Assembly (NCBI GenBank): GCA_021628825.1
Contig: JAJXRY010000002.1
Location: forward strand, 992,001 to 1,056,000
Direction: 5' to 3'
DNA: 64,000 nt
DNA from: Lachnospiraceae bacterium
GTDB taxonomy: Bacteria > Bacillota > Clostridia > Lachnospirales > Lachnospiraceae
Positions 63,658-64,000 of the stretch are shown one piece after another. The notes under the pieces were generated by a model. That model was not told where the DNA came from. It was given only the letters and a program-made list of their open reading frames with translations, and did not search any database. The translations under genes and the position numbers were made by a program. The stretch's first letter is position 1. Every line of letters begins with the position of its first letter.

Positions 63658-64000
63658 TGGGAAAACCAACTGGATTTTTAGAATATGACAGAGAGGTTTC
63701 CAAAGCAGTGAAGCCTCATGAGAGAATTAAGAACTTCAATGAATTTCATACCCCGTTATCGAGAGATCATCAGCAGGAGCAGGCAGCCAGATGTATGGAA
63801 TGCGGCGTGCCGTTCTGCCAGTCGGGTATGACCTTAATGGGGATGACAAGCGGATGTCCCCTTCATAACCTGGTGCCGGAATGGAACGATCTTGTGTATA
63901 CCGGCAACTGGAAACAGGCGTATAACCGTCTGAAAAAGACCAATAACTTCCCGGAATTTACCGGAAGAGTGTGCCCGGCACTGTGCGAAGCAGCATGTAC
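63657..64000 (+). CDS. gltD: Glutamate synthase, small subunit (partial)
   Basis: The first 114 residues of the FAD/NADPH-dependent subunit, cut by the window edge. MGKPTGFLEY, then the N-terminal 4Fe-4S cysteines in ARCMECGVPFCQSG, SGCPLHNLVPEWNDL and GRVCPALCEAAC are typical. Its ATG overlaps the gltB stop (TAATG), GGAGG lies upstream. It supplies electrons to GltB. Confidence 0.96.
   Translation, partial: MGKPTGFLEYDREVSKAVKPHERIKNFNEFHTPLSRDHQQEQAARCMECGVPFCQSGMTLMGMTSGCPLHNLVPEWNDLVYTGNWKQAYNRLKKTNNFPEFTGRVCPALCEAAC

Overview
The window looks like a chromosome segment of a flagellated, carbohydrate-using member of the Lachnospiraceae (Clostridia). The grounds are protein style, strong Shine-Dalgarno sites, TTGACA/TATAAT promoters, a type III glutamine synthetase, DapL lysine synthesis, CsrA next to flagellin, and LplB/LplC/YesM/YesN-type sugar systems. 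Genus cannot be fixed from the sequence alone. A dominant technical feature is the number of frame breaks in short homopolymers (usually one extra base in runs that should be 3 or 4, two extra in runs that should be 5). I annotate such genes as single, probably functional genes and give the break positions.

Layout. 0-4.3 kb: GH31 glycosidase, MscL with a zinc-ribbon tail, pyridoxamine-kinase-like gene. 4.3-12.1 kb: cellobiose phosphorylase divergent from a LacI regulator and a three-gene oligosaccharide ABC importer (two permeases, lipoprotein binding protein, no ATPase). 12.3-16 kb: small Ser/Asn-rich protein, THUMP RNA methyltransferase, an amidase-like protein lacking its zinc histidines, RdgB, and a phosphoesterase. 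16.1-18.6 kb: six-tRNA operon, MATE pump, tRNA-Leu. 18.6-20.7 kb: CheX-like protein, CheY, MgtC-like protein. 20.7-27.4 kb: glycogen phosphorylase, then GT2, FAD oxidoreductase and membrane protein that look like a lipid or surface-glycan module. 27.4-31.4 kb: solitary tyrosine recombinase set among several repeat arrays, then csrA and flagellin. 31.4-37.4 kb: Rpn-type nuclease, acyl-ACP thioesterase, RelA-type synthetase, TetR regulator, oleate hydratase. 37.6-49 kb: a visibly AT-richer sugar locus (YesN, two permeases, second GH31, YesM, binding protein, GH127 remnant, chemoreceptor). 49-51 kb: small secreted and cytoplasmic proteins of unknown function. 51-64 kb: nitrogen assimilation (GlnA, ANTAR regulator, DapL, Amt-PII fusion, GlnN, GltB, start of GltD).

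How it works together. Glycans are imported and cut by phosphorolysis or GH31 enzymes; the second locus has its own two-component system and chemoreceptor. The nitrogen block encodes both glutamine synthetases, GOGAT and a PII-fused ammonium channel. Four of its transcripts (glnA, amt, glnN, gltB) begin with a small hairpin carrying an A-N-N-G-N-N hexaloop that overlaps a terminator. An ANTAR-domain protein is encoded directly after glnA, so an antitermination regulon is the best-supported regulatory inference here.

Non-coding structure is rich: at least two interspersed structured repeat families with covarying stems, a recombinase flanked by inverted 30-nt sequences just upstream of csrA-flagellin, and a CsrA-type hairpin over the flagellin ribosome-binding site.
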